Shown: piece by piece, positions 35,007-43,041 of the stretch | Position numbering within the stretch: the stretch's first letter is position 1 | Layout of the letters: the number at the start of each line of letters is the position of its first letter | NCBI RefSeq assembly: GCF_022811845.1 | Contig: NZ_CP064266.1 | Location: 4,898,001-4,962,000, forward strand | DNA length: 64,000 nucleotides | Reading direction: 5' to 3' | Source of the DNA: Bacillus pseudomycoides | GTDB taxonomy: Bacteria > Bacillota > Bacilli > Bacillales > Bacillaceae_G | Made by a program: the position numbers and the translations under genes | The notes under the pieces: model-generated | Told to the model about the DNA's origin: nothing | Database searches by the model: none | The model's input: only the letters and a program-made list of their open reading frames with translations

Positions 35007-35883
35007 AACGAGGAATCGATTGCATTACACCTTGCAATGTTAGTCGTTCTTCTTCTGTTAATGGAATAAGTGGTAAACGCACAGAACCTACGTCTAATCC
35101 AACCATTTGTAACGCTGTTTTCACTGGCGTTGGGCTCGGCGCCATAAATAATGCATTCGTTACTTTAACAAGTAATTGATGCAATTTCTGCGCTTTTTTA
35201 AAGTCTCCTGCTTGGAATGCCGCAATCATTTCTTGCATTTCATTGCCAATTACATGAGAAGCAACAGAGATAATCCCCTTCGCTCCAACTGCCATAGCCG
35301 GTAACGTTAAACCGTCATCACCGCTGTATACAGCAAAGTCGTCCGCTGTTTTTTCAATGATCTCTGTCATTGTTAATACATCGCCGCCAGCATCTTTAAT
35401 TGCAACAATGTTTGGTATTTCTGATAAACGAACAACCGTATCAACGGAGATTTGAACAATAGATCTCCCTGGAACATTGTATAGCATAACCGGAAGTTCT
35501 GTACTTTCAGCAATTGCTTTAAAATGCTGATACATTCCTTCTTGACTTGGTTTATTATAATACGGTGCCACTAACATAATTGCATCGACACCAACTTCTG
35601 TTGCTTTTTTCGTTAACTCAATAGAAGCATGTGTATTATTGCTACCTGTTCCAGCGATTACGGGCACCCTTTTATCGACAACAGATACGACATGGCGATA
35701 TAACGCTACTTTTTCTTCAGATGACAATGTAGGAGACTCTCCAGTTGTTCCTCCTACCACGATTGCTGTTGTACCGTTATCAATTAAATAATTTACCAAT
35801 TTAGTTGTCTTTGCAAAATCGATATTTCCGTTTTTATCAAACGGCGTTACCATCGCTGTTGCAATTGTCCCAAAATCTACCAT
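35005..35883 (-). CDS. dapA: 4-hydroxy-tetrahydrodipicolinate synthase
   Basis: DapA condenses pyruvate with aspartate semialdehyde, the entry to diaminopimelate, lysine and dipicolinate. The 292 residues include GGTTGESPTLS, YNVPGRS and the Schiff-base Lys in AIKDAGGD. GGAGTG precedes the ATG. It is the last gene of the dpaA-dpaB-asd-dapG-dapA series, which in sporulation supplies the substrate for DpaAB. Confidence 0.97.
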   Translation of the reverse strand: MVDFGTIATAMVTPFDKNGNIDFAKTTKLVNYLIDNGTTAIVVGGTTGESPTLSSEEKVALYRHVVSVVDKRVPVIAGTGSNNTHASIELTKKATEVGVDAIMLVAPYYNKPSQEGMYQHFKAIAESTELPVMLYNVPGRSIVQISVDTVVRLSEIPNIVAIKDAGGDVLTMTEIIEKTADDFAVYSGDDGLTLPAMAVGAKGIISVASHVIGNEMQEMIAAFQAGDFKKAQKLHQLLVKVTNALFMAPSPTPVKTALQMVGLDVGSVRLPLIPLTEEERLTLQGVMQSIPR

Positions 35884-35894
35884 GGTCTCACTCC

Positions 35895-37127
35895 TTATTG
35901 TTCCAGTTGCTTTTCTTTTGAAAGTTCAAATGCACTATGCAATGCATTGACAGCTTCCACTAAATCTACTTCTTTTACAAGTACCCAAATTGTCGTATGG
36001 CTATCAGCGGATTGTAAAATTGTTACACCTTTTTCTGCTAAAGCTGTAACAATTTTCGCAGTAACCCCTGGAATACCTGCCATTCCAGCTCCTACAATAG
36101 ATACTTTTGCACAGTGCTCCGTCACGATCGGATCATATCCAAGCTTATGAAGAACTCCAACAGCACGGCTTGATACATTGTCATTTACTGTATAAGCCAC
36201 GCCTGTAGGCGAAATGTTAATTAAGTCTACACTAATTCCTTCATTTGCCATCTCTTTAAAAACATGCTTTTGCAAATCGTACGATCCGTCTTTTGCAAGC
36301 ACTTTAATTTGCGTCACGTTTGATACGTGAGCAATACCTGTAACAGGTCGTTCTTCTACATCACGACCTTTTGTCGCACCATCATACGCTGCAATAAGTG
36401 TACCTTCACTATCTGAGTACGTAGAACGTACACGAAGTGGTACCTTTGCATGCATTGCAATTTCAACCGCACGCGGATGGACAACCTTCGCACCTTGATA
36501 AGCCATGTTACATATCTCATTATATGTTACATTTTGAAGATGACGCGCATCCTTTACAATACGTGGATCAGCAGTCATCACACCTTCTACATCGGTAAAA
36601 ATATCGATATATTCAGCATGAAGCGCAACACCTAGTGCTGAAGCAGAAGTGTCACTACCTCCGCGTCCAAGTGTTGTTGTATCGCCTTCTTTCGTTTGCC
36701 CTTGGAACCCAGTAACAACAACAACATCTACATTTTGTAACTCTTCCTGTATACGATCACAATTCATTTCAACAATCTTTGCGTTCGTAAAATCATTATT
36801 TGTCACAAAACCAGCTTGTGCACCATTTAATGCTGCTGCTTTTACTCCATTTTCACTTAACATATTTGAGAAGACGATTGCCGAGATTAACTCTCCGCAT
36901 GATAATAATAAATCTTGTTCACGTTTTGAAATACTAGATTCCTTTTGATTTACAAGACTTAATAATGTATCCGTTGCGTATGGTTCGCCTTTACGTCCCA
37001 TAGCTGATACAACCGTAACCACTTTATAACCAGCGTCTAATGATTTTTTAATATGGTGAAGTGCATGCTTACGTCCATTTTCATCACGTACCGATGTACC
37101 ACCAAATTTTTGAACAATAATTTTCAT
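35895..37127 (-). CDS. dapG: Aspartokinase I (diaminopimelate-sensitive type)
   Basis: DapG phosphorylates aspartate in the first step of the aspartate family. The 410 residues start with IIVQKFGGTSV and show FTDVEGVMTADPR; two ACT domains follow in the C-terminal 150 residues. The ATG at 37125-37127 follows GAAGGTG; a GTG three codons earlier lies in that site. The gene is 11 bases from dapA and 23 from asd. No lysine riboswitch is visible, in line with the DAP-regulated isozyme. Confidence 0.95.
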   Translation of the reverse strand: MKIIVQKFGGTSVRDENGRKHALHHIKKSLDAGYKVVTVVSAMGRKGEPYATDTLLSLVNQKESSISKREQDLLLSCGELISAIVFSNMLSENGVKAAALNGAQAGFVTNNDFTNAKIVEMNCDRIQEELQNVDVVVVTGFQGQTKEGDTTTLGRGGSDTSASALGVALHAEYIDIFTDVEGVMTADPRIVKDARHLQNVTYNEICNMAYQGAKVVHPRAVEIAMHAKVPLRVRSTYSDSEGTLIAAYDGATKGRDVEERPVTGIAHVSNVTQIKVLAKDGSYDLQKHVFKEMANEGISVDLINISPTGVAYTVNDNVSSRAVGVLHKLGYDPIVTEHCAKVSIVGAGMAGIPGVTAKIVTALAEKGVTILQSADSHTTIWVLVKEVDLVEAVNALHSAFELSKEKQLEQ

Positions 37128-37150
37128 GTTTTGCACCTTCTCTTAGCCGT

Positions 37151-38197
37151 TTACACTAATTGTAATTTTACTAATCGTTCTGCAATTTGAACAGAGTTCC
37201 ATGCAGCACCTTTTAATAAGTTATCAGATACGACCCAAAGATGGAATCCTTTTTCATTATTTAAATCTTTACGAATACGTCCAACGAACACTTCATTTTT
37301 GCCTACTGCAGTAGATGGCATTGGATATAATTGTTCCGCTGGATCATCTTGCAATACAATTCCTTCTGCATCCGCAAGCAAGTTTTTCAGTTCTGCTACA
37401 GTTACACCTTCTTTTTCCACTTCAATGTAAACTGACTCAGAATGACCTGATACAACTGGCAAGCGTACACATGTCGCTGCTACTTCTAACTCAGGCATAT
37501 GCATAATTTTTTTCGTTTCATTAATCATTTTCATTTCTTCAAATGTAAATCCATTATCTTGAAACTTATCAATTTGTGGGATGGCATTAAAAGCGATTTG
37601 GAAATGTTTTTTGTCACCTGATACAGGTAAAACATTTGCTTTTACTTCTTCTCCATTTAAGATCGCTTGTGATTGTTCATGAAGTTCTTCAATTGCAGCA
37701 GCACCTGCACCTGACACAGCTTGATATGTGGAAACGATTACTCGTTTTAAACCAAACTGCTGACGAATTGGTTCAAGAGCAACTACCATTTGAATTGTAG
37801 AACAGTTCGGATTTGCAATAATACCATTATGTTCTTTCAAGTCATTTTCATTCACTTCAGGTACAACAAGTGGCACATTTTCTGTCATACGAAATGCACT
37901 TGTATTGTCAACAACAATCGCACCGCGTTTTGCTGCTTCTGGCGCTAATTGTTTTGATACAGACCCACCTGCACTAAACAGAGCAATATCGACTCCTTCA
38001 AAACTTTCAGGAGTTGCTTCTTGTACTGTAAATTCTTCTCCTTTAAATACAAGCTTTTTACCTGCAGAACGTTTAGATGAAAGTAACGTTAACTTCCCAA
38101 TTGGAAATTCTCGTTTCTCTAAAGTATTTAACATTTGTTCACCAACTGCGCCGGTTGCTCCAACTACAGCGACATGAAAAGATTTTTCCTTTTCCAT
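37151..38197 (-). CDS. asd: Aspartate-semialdehyde dehydrogenase
   Basis: Asd reduces aspartyl phosphate to the semialdehyde with NADPH. The 348 residues contain VVGATGAVGEQM at the N-terminus, the catalytic Cys in NPNCSTIQMV and the His region LPVVSGHSES. The ATG at 38195-38197 follows AAAGGGG by 7 bases. It lies between dpaB and dapG; the 150-base gap before it holds a hairpin. Confidence 0.96.
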   Translation of the reverse strand: MEKEKSFHVAVVGATGAVGEQMLNTLEKREFPIGKLTLLSSKRSAGKKLVFKGEEFTVQEATPESFEGVDIALFSAGGSVSKQLAPEAAKRGAIVVDNTSAFRMTENVPLVVPEVNENDLKEHNGIIANPNCSTIQMVVALEPIRQQFGLKRVIVSTYQAVSGAGAAAIEELHEQSQAILNGEEVKANVLPVSGDKKHFQIAFNAIPQIDKFQDNGFTFEEMKMINETKKIMHMPELEVAATCVRLPVVSGHSESVYIEVEKEGVTVAELKNLLADAEGIVLQDDPAEQLYPMPSTAVGKNEVFVGRIRKDLNNEKGFHLWVVSDNLLKGAAWNSVQIAERLVKLQLV

Positions 38198-38238
38198 CAC
38201 TATGCCCCTTTCTAGATACCAATCCTTCTATACTTAGA

Positions 38239-38269
38239 ATTAGAAGGAGTATAGAGTACCCCTTCTAAT
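38239..38269 (-). other. Hairpin in the asd leader
   Basis: ATTAGAAGG and CCTTCTAAT form a 9-bp stem extended by GTA/TAC after one mismatch. It lies 42-72 bases upstream of the asd start. A further AGAAGG downstream (38222-38227 region) offers a competing partner for CCTTCT. No T-run follows the stem. Confidence 0.4.
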
Positions 38270-38346
38270 CTTAATAACATTAATTTTATCATATTCTGCG
38301 ATAAGAATGATGGTTTCGTAAAAAATTGTCTGTTTTTTTTCGTTTT

Positions 38347-38946
38347 TCAATTCATATATCTGAATTTTTCTACAACGACAGGTTGTAATTGCTTTCCTTC
38401 TATTGCTTCTATAATTGTATCTTCGAGAAGCTCCATACGAGCTACCATTGAATTTGGTTTTTTCTCTGGTGCATCTTGCCCAAATGGCACAAAATAAATA
38501 TGTTTGGTAGACATTAAACGCATTAGGTTGATACCGTTCAGCCCAAGAGCATCATTTGTTGAAACAGCTAATACAACTGGTTTCCCATTCCGAAGTGTCG
38601 CTTTTGCTGCCATTAATACCGGTGAATCTGTCATTGCGTTAGCAAATTTACTCATTGAATTTCCGGTTAATGGAGCTATTACCATACAATCTAATGGGAT
38701 TTTCGGACCAAGCGGTTCGGCCCCTACAATAGAATTAATCACCTTATTTCCCGTCATCTCTTCAATTCTTTCAATCCACTCTGCTCCTTCACCAAATCTA
38801 GTATTTGTTGATTGTACAGTATATGAAACAACCGGCCGTACTTCTGCTCCTTCTGCAATTAGTTTCTCTAACTGTGGCATAACTTCCGCATACGTACAAT
38901 GTGATCCTGTAAACCCAAATCCAATTCGTTTCCCTTTTAAACTCAT
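38347..38946 (-). CDS. dpaB: Dipicolinate synthase subunit B (SpoVFB)
   Basis: DpaB is the flavoprotein-like subunit of dipicolinate synthase, which makes the major small molecule of the spore core in the mother cell. The 199 residues begin LKGKRIGFGFTGSHCTY and include VIAPLTGNSMSKFANAMTD split along a flavoprotein (HFCD) fold. The ATG overlaps the dpaA stop by 4 bases (ATGA). No separate terminator is visible after it. Confidence 0.95.
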   Translation of the reverse strand: MSLKGKRIGFGFTGSHCTYAEVMPQLEKLIAEGAEVRPVVSYTVQSTNTRFGEGAEWIERIEEMTGNKVINSIVGAEPLGPKIPLDCMVIAPLTGNSMSKFANAMTDSPVLMAAKATLRNGKPVVLAVSTNDALGLNGINLMRLMSTKHIYFVPFGQDAPEKKPNSMVARMELLEDTIIEAIEGKQLQPVVVEKFRYMN

Positions 38947-39845
38947 TTTTCATTCTCCTCCTTCGCAATCATATCTGCTGTTAATAACTGAGAAAGAACA
39001 TTTGCTAAAATTTGTCCTGCTGTTTTTGGTGCAACAATTCCTGGAAGACCAGGTGCTAACAAGGCTTTAATCCCCCGCTTCTCTGCATAACGAAAATCCG
39101 TACCACCAGGCTTAGAAGCTAAATCAATGATTAGCGTATGAGCTGGCATCCCTGAAATTGCTTTTGCCGTTACAACGAGATGCGGAATCGTATTAATGAC
39201 AATATCAACATCACTTACTTCTTTCTCAATATCCTGCATATAAAAAGGAGAAAACGTCATTTCCGAAATACGAGCAATATGTTCTGAACGTCGCGCTCCT
39301 ACTTTGACATGAGCTCCCAATGATTGAAAAGCTCTCGCTACACTCATTCCTGTTCTACCAAATCCTAAAACCATTACATTCGAACCATGAATTGTATAAT
39401 CTGTATGTTGAATAACCATCATTAATGTTCCTTCTACCGTTGGGATGGAATTGTAGATCGCCACATCATCACGATCGAATAGTTTCACAAGTTTTCGATT
39501 TGTGGTGGATACAAGGCTTTCTAAATACGGTGTACCAATTCCTGAATATATAGTAAAGTTTGCTGGTGTTTTTTCAATCTGTTCTTTCGTAAGCGCAACT
39601 TTTTCATTTGAAAAAATAGTATCTACTTCTCCTTTTGCATTTGTTCCTGCTACTGGCAAAATAATTGCATCTAAAGAAGTGAAATCTAGATCTTGCATAC
39701 TCTCCTTTGTCGCCCCTGTAAAACCATGATCCAGTTGATCAAATCCTACTAATGAAAGTTTTGCATCAAGTTCAACCAGCTTACGAATCACTTCTAGCTG
39801 CCTTGCATCTCCCCCTATGACAGCAATGTGCATCTCAGTCAACAT
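38943..39845 (-). CDS. dpaA: Dipicolinate synthase subunit A (SpoVFA)
   Basis: DpaA is the dehydrogenase-like subunit of dipicolinate synthase. The 300 residues have an N-terminal IAVIGGDARQLEVI motif and a central Rossmann segment VLGFGRTGMSVARAF. The strongly conserved LLAPGLPGIVAPKTAG block lies near the C-terminus. The ATG follows AAGGTGAAGTAGGGA. Expression in the mother cell under sigma-K is expected. I see a CATATGATG-like -10 about 75 bases upstream but cannot call the -35. Confidence 0.95.
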   Translation of the reverse strand: MLTEMHIAVIGGDARQLEVIRKLVELDAKLSLVGFDQLDHGFTGATKESMQDLDFTSLDAIILPVAGTNAKGEVDTIFSNEKVALTKEQIEKTPANFTIYSGIGTPYLESLVSTTNRKLVKLFDRDDVAIYNSIPTVEGTLMMVIQHTDYTIHGSNVMVLGFGRTGMSVARAFQSLGAHVKVGARRSEHIARISEMTFSPFYMQDIEKEVSDVDIVINTIPHLVVTAKAISGMPAHTLIIDLASKPGGTDFRYAEKRGIKALLAPGLPGIVAPKTAGQILANVLSQLLTADMIAKEENEK

Positions 39846-39984
39846 TCCCTACTTCACCTTCTTTTTCTTTCATTTATAAGAAAAGTGCCTACTTTTTCTT
39901 TTTCCTCCACATCATATGTACCGTACGAGTTAGAGGTGATTGAAAAACAAAAAGCATCCAATATTTCTAAATATGTGAAATTCT

Positions 39985-40143
39985 ATAAAGTGAAACTTTA
40001 TTCAGTTGAATTTTTCTTTTTTCTTCACTAATTATTCGCACTCCTCAATTGGGCTTTTACAGGCCGTTTATCTTCCCGCATATCTACTTTGTTCTTTCTT
40101 AATCTTAAGGTAGAGTATTTTTGCCAGCAAATAGTGGTATAAA
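39985..40143 (+). repeat. Dispersed intergenic repeat, copy C (bcr1-like), bounded by ATAAA
   Basis: This 159-bp element begins ATAAAGTGAAACTTTA.TCAGT and holds CAATTGGGCTTTTACAGGCC, as in copy B. It ends GTGGTATAAA, with ATAAA at both ends (39985-39989, 40139-40143). It lies between dpaA and the ymxH terminator. Apart from this element, 39846-39984 holds no gene. Confidence 0.75.
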
Positions 40144-40147
40144 ATAA

Positions 40148-40174
40148 AAAAGACAACCGAAATGGTTATCTTTT
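40148..40174 (-). terminator. Rho-independent terminator of ymxH
   Basis: An 11-bp stem with one mismatch (AAAAGATAACC/GGTTGTCTTTT) is followed by TTTTATTTTA on the minus strand, one base after the ymxH stop. The tract overlaps the edge of repeat C. Confidence 0.85.
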
Positions 40175-40175
40175 A

Positions 40176-40424
40176 CTATGAGCCTGAACGGTTTGCAAGA
40201 TCGAAAATAATCATGTCATGCCCAACCTTTTTAATCCTGTTCCATTCTACCCTCACTTCTTGCTGTTCTCTTTTGAAGCCACCCCATTTTCCAACTGGTA
40301 TAATGAGAGCTTGAATCTTTCCGTCTTTTTCATCAATTTCTAAATCAGCGTGACCTAAAACTCCCATTTTTTCCGCACGCTCCAAATCCACAATTTCTTT
40401 TCCACTTAATTCACTTAAACGCAT
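40176..40424 (-). CDS. ymxH: YlmC/YmxH-family PRC-barrel protein
   Basis: This 82-residue protein with a PRC-barrel fold begins MRLSELSGKEIVDLERAEKMG, a typical YlmC/YmxH beginning, and contains ALIIPVGKWGGF. Its role is unknown; the family is found mainly in spore formers and is named for sporulation context. GGGGGGAG precedes the ATG. It is cut off from mlpA by a terminator and repeat copy D, and from dpaA by repeat copy C. Confidence 0.9.
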   Translation of the reverse strand: MRLSELSGKEIVDLERAEKMGVLGHADLEIDEKDGKIQALIIPVGKWGGFKREQQEVRVEWNRIKKVGHDMIIFDLANRSGS

Positions 40425-40529
40425 ATACCTCTCCCCCCTTGCAAATACCTTCCATACAATAGTCTAAAATTCCAACCTATACTAAGTACGTATTCTACAT
40501 GTCTCTAAAAAATACCAAGAAATTAAACT

Positions 40530-40602
40530 ACCCTCACCTATCTTCCTCATTTTTCTTTGAATCTTCGGGTAGGGGTCTTACTGCCCGTTAATGCGGAATA
40601 AA
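40530..40602 (+). repeat. Dispersed intergenic repeat, copy D (right half only)
   Basis: ACCCTCACCTATCTTCCTC... GGGTAGGGGTCTTACTGCCCGTTAATGCGGAATAAA (split) matches the right half of copy A. No left half with ATAAAGTGAAAC is found upstream, so it is truncated or a half-element. Confidence 0.6.
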
Positions 40603-40615
40603 AGCTTAGTAAATG

Positions 40616-40651
40616 AAAAAACCGCATCTCCTCTTCAGAGATACGGTTTTT
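40616..40651 (-). terminator. Rho-independent terminator of mlpA
   Basis: A 14-bp stem with one mismatch (core CCGTATCTC/GAGATGCGG) and a 7-base loop is followed by TTTTTTC on the minus strand. Confidence 0.9.
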
Positions 40652-40653
40652 CC

Positions 40654-41892
40654 TTACTTCATTCCTTTTGGAAGCTCTCCATTTGGACTAATTAATGATG
40701 CAGAAAATTCATTTGTAAATATATTGCGAATCAATGTATCTACATCTGTTTTCGTCACATGATTCACACTCTCAATTATTTCATCAAGAGAACGATGCTT
40801 TCTAAGAAGTAATTCATTTTTACCATTACGACTCATACGACTATTCGTACTCTCTAAACTCAACATTAAATTCCCTTTAAGTTGTTCTTTACTGTTCACA
40901 AGTTCTTTCTCTGTAATACCTGTATTTTTCAATGTTTCTAAAGTTTCTTGCATTGTATCATACAAAGTATCTAATTGTTGGCTTCCTGTCCCACCATAAA
41001 GTGTTAACATTCCAGTATCTTCATAAGAAGAATGATAAGAAAATACTGAGTATGCTAAACCACGTTGTTCACGAACTTCTTGGAACAAACGACTACTCAT
41101 ACTGCCACCTAATATATTATTTAGTACGATTAAGTTATAAATATCTTCATGTCCCATTTGCAGTCCTTTGAAACCTAAACATAAATGCGCCTGCTCTGTT
41201 TCTTTCTTACGAGCGACTTTATTGAAATGGAAGATTGGACTATGTATTTGCTCACGATTTGTTGTTCCCTCGTAGTTACCAAAATATTGTTCCACCGTTT
41301 GAACAAACGTTTCATCAATATTTCCAGCAATCGATACAACAACATTTTCAGGTGTATAATGATCTTTAATGTATTGTCGTAATGTATCCCCTGTAAATGT
41401 TTCAAGCTTTTCTTCTGTACCTAAAATTGGGTATCCAAGTGGGTGCGTTTCATATGTCGCTTTCGTTAACATGTCATGTACGATATCATCTGGCGTATCC
41501 TCGTACATTTTAATTTCTTCAAATACAACGTTCTTCTCTTTCTTCAATTCTTCCTCATCAAATGTTGAATTAAAGAACATATCTGCTAATACATCTAGTG
41601 CATATTTAGCATGCTCATCAAGCACCTTTGCATAATAGCATGTGTACTCTTTTGAAGTAAATGCATTCACTTGGCCACCAATGCTATCAAATGACTCTGC
41701 AATCTCTCTCGCACTACGCGTCTCTGTCCCTTTAAAAAACATGTGCTCTAAAAAGTGCGAAATACCATTATTTTTTTCATTTTCATTTCTTGAACCTGCA
41801 TGAATCCATATACCAATTGCCACAGAACGAACAGTTGGTATATTCTCCATAACGATTCTTACACCATTTTTACAAGTATATTTTTTAATCAA
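40654..41892 (-). CDS. mlpA: M16 zinc peptidase MlpA (YmxG)
   Basis: This processing-peptidase-like M16 enzyme of 412 residues has the zinc motif HFLEH at residues 46-50 and the second-domain arginine region GLAYSVFSYHSSYEDTG. It starts with TTG (41890-41892), because GGAGG lies 7 bases upstream and the resulting start LIKKYTCKNGVR matches the family beginning MIKxYTCxNGVR. No ATG fits. Localisation is cytoplasmic by sequence. In B. subtilis it affects extracellular protease and competence-related processes. Confidence 0.94.
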   Translation of the reverse strand: MIKKYTCKNGVRIVMENIPTVRSVAIGIWIHAGSRNENEKNNGISHFLEHMFFKGTETRSAREIAESFDSIGGQVNAFTSKEYTCYYAKVLDEHAKYALDVLADMFFNSTFDEEELKKEKNVVFEEIKMYEDTPDDIVHDMLTKATYETHPLGYPILGTEEKLETFTGDTLRQYIKDHYTPENVVVSIAGNIDETFVQTVEQYFGNYEGTTNREQIHSPIFHFNKVARKKETEQAHLCLGFKGLQMGHEDIYNLIVLNNILGGSMSSRLFQEVREQRGLAYSVFSYHSSYEDTGMLTLYGGTGSQQLDTLYDTMQETLETLKNTGITEKELVNSKEQLKGNLMLSLESTNSRMSRNGKNELLLRKHRSLDEIIESVNHVTKTDVDTLIRNIFTNEFSASLISPNGELPKGMK

Positions 41893-41978
41893 AAACTTTC
41901 CTCCTAATGCCAGTTTCTCTAAATAAGTGCTATTATTTAATGATAACAAGTTTGGACATGAATGTCATGCAAATGTAT

Positions 41979-42878
41979 TTAATCAATGCGTTTTTCATCT
42001 AATAACTCTGTAACATTCCCTACCTTATAGCCTTGTTTTTTCAACTGTGAGATCATCGTATCCAATGCCTCAGCTGTTGGGGATGTTGGATGCATCAATA
42101 CAATTGCACCTGGGTGTACTTTCCGCATCACACGCTGAAGAATCACTTCAGGCTCTGGACGTTTCCAGTCAATTGTATCAACTGTCCACATAATAGTCCC
42201 CATCTTTAAACTATCCGCTACTTCAACAACTTCATCACGGAAACTTCCACTTGGCGGTGCAAACCATCGTACCTTTTGATTTGTAGCTGCTTCAATAATT
42301 TGATTTGTCTTTTGTAATTGCTCTTGTATCTGACTTTTAGACAGCGTTTTCATATCCGGATGCGTATAAGAATGATTTCCTACTTCTTGTTTTGCATCTA
42401 CAATCATTTTTGCGAATCTTAAATTTTCTTTCACCCAGCGTCCTTCTAAAAAGAACGTTGCCTTTACATCGTGCTTTTTCAACGTTTCTAATATGCGCGG
42501 AAGATACTCATTTCCCCACGCCACATTAATCGTTAATCCCACCATTTTTTTATGTGGATGCCCACGATAAATGGGAGAAGGCGATAAATCTTCTAAATGC
42601 GTGTTTGGTGAAACTTCCCGATATACAAATTGCTTCTCATCAAATTTCCCTATTTTCTTCATGTTATTATATGACGCTTCAATATCAACCTCTTTACCAT
42701 TATACCCTGGCGTAGCTTTCCAAATGTTATCAATAATCGCATTTTGCGGCGCAATTGAATATTGTTTCGCCTGTTTCTGAATTTCCTCATAAAGATTATC
42801 ATTTGCTAGCGCTGAATATGAGCCTACACCCACACAAAGAAAGAATATAGATATGAATACAAATATACGAGTTCTCAT
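41979..42878 (-). CDS. ylxY: Polysaccharide deacetylase homologue with degenerate active site (YlxY-like)
   Basis: This 299-residue secreted protein has an N-terminal signal peptide (cleavage probable after ALA, about residue 25) and a NodB homology domain. The HSYTH metal motif is present at 169-173. Motif 1, normally TFDD with the catalytic and metal Asp, reads TINVAWG at 116-122, and motif 3 reads WFAPPSG instead of RxPxG. Deacetylase activity is therefore doubtful. It lies between pnp and mlpA as in B. subtilis and could bind cell-wall glycans. Confidence 0.9.
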   Translation of the reverse strand: MRTRIFVFISIFFLCVGVGSYSALANDNLYEEIQKQAKQYSIAPQNAIIDNIWKATPGYNGKEVDIEASYNNMKKIGKFDEKQFVYREVSPNTHLEDLSPSPIYRGHPHKKMVGLTINVAWGNEYLPRILETLKKHDVKATFFLEGRWVKENLRFAKMIVDAKQEVGNHSYTHPDMKTLSKSQIQEQLQKTNQIIEAATNQKVRWFAPPSGSFRDEVVEVADSLKMGTIMWTVDTIDWKRPEPEVILQRVMRKVHPGAIVLMHPTSPTAEALDTMISQLKKQGYKVGNVTELLDEKRID

Positions 42879-42977
42879 ATAAACCCTCCCATTAACTATA
42901 CAAATAAGAAAAAAACCATTTTCTTCTTATCCTTGTTAATTTGAGCGTTATCATGAAAACTATACCTCTCTACTAAT

Positions 42978-43004
42978 AAAAATCTATGCACCAAATAGAT
43001 TTTT
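42978..43004 (-). terminator. Second hairpin after pnp
   Basis: A perfect 10-bp stem AAAAATCTAT/ATAGATTTTT with a 7-base loop lies 8 bases beyond the main pnp terminator and is T-rich on its exit side. It may act as a tandem terminator or as the ylxY leader. Confidence 0.55.
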
Positions 43005-43011
43005 ATTTAAC

Positions 43012-43039
43012 AAAAAAAGCCAGGAGTGCTGGCTTTTTT
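43012..43039 (-). terminator. Rho-independent terminator of pnp
   Basis: An 11-bp stem AAAAAAGCCAG/CTGGCTTTTTT with a 5-base loop lies directly after the pnp stop, with a T-run on the minus strand. Confidence 0.92.
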
Positions 43040-43041
43040 AC

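Noticed and set aside
37128..38346. Lysine riboswitch before dapG or asd
   Set aside because: The gap before dapG is only 23 bases, and the 150-base gap before asd lacks the lysine-riboswitch core.
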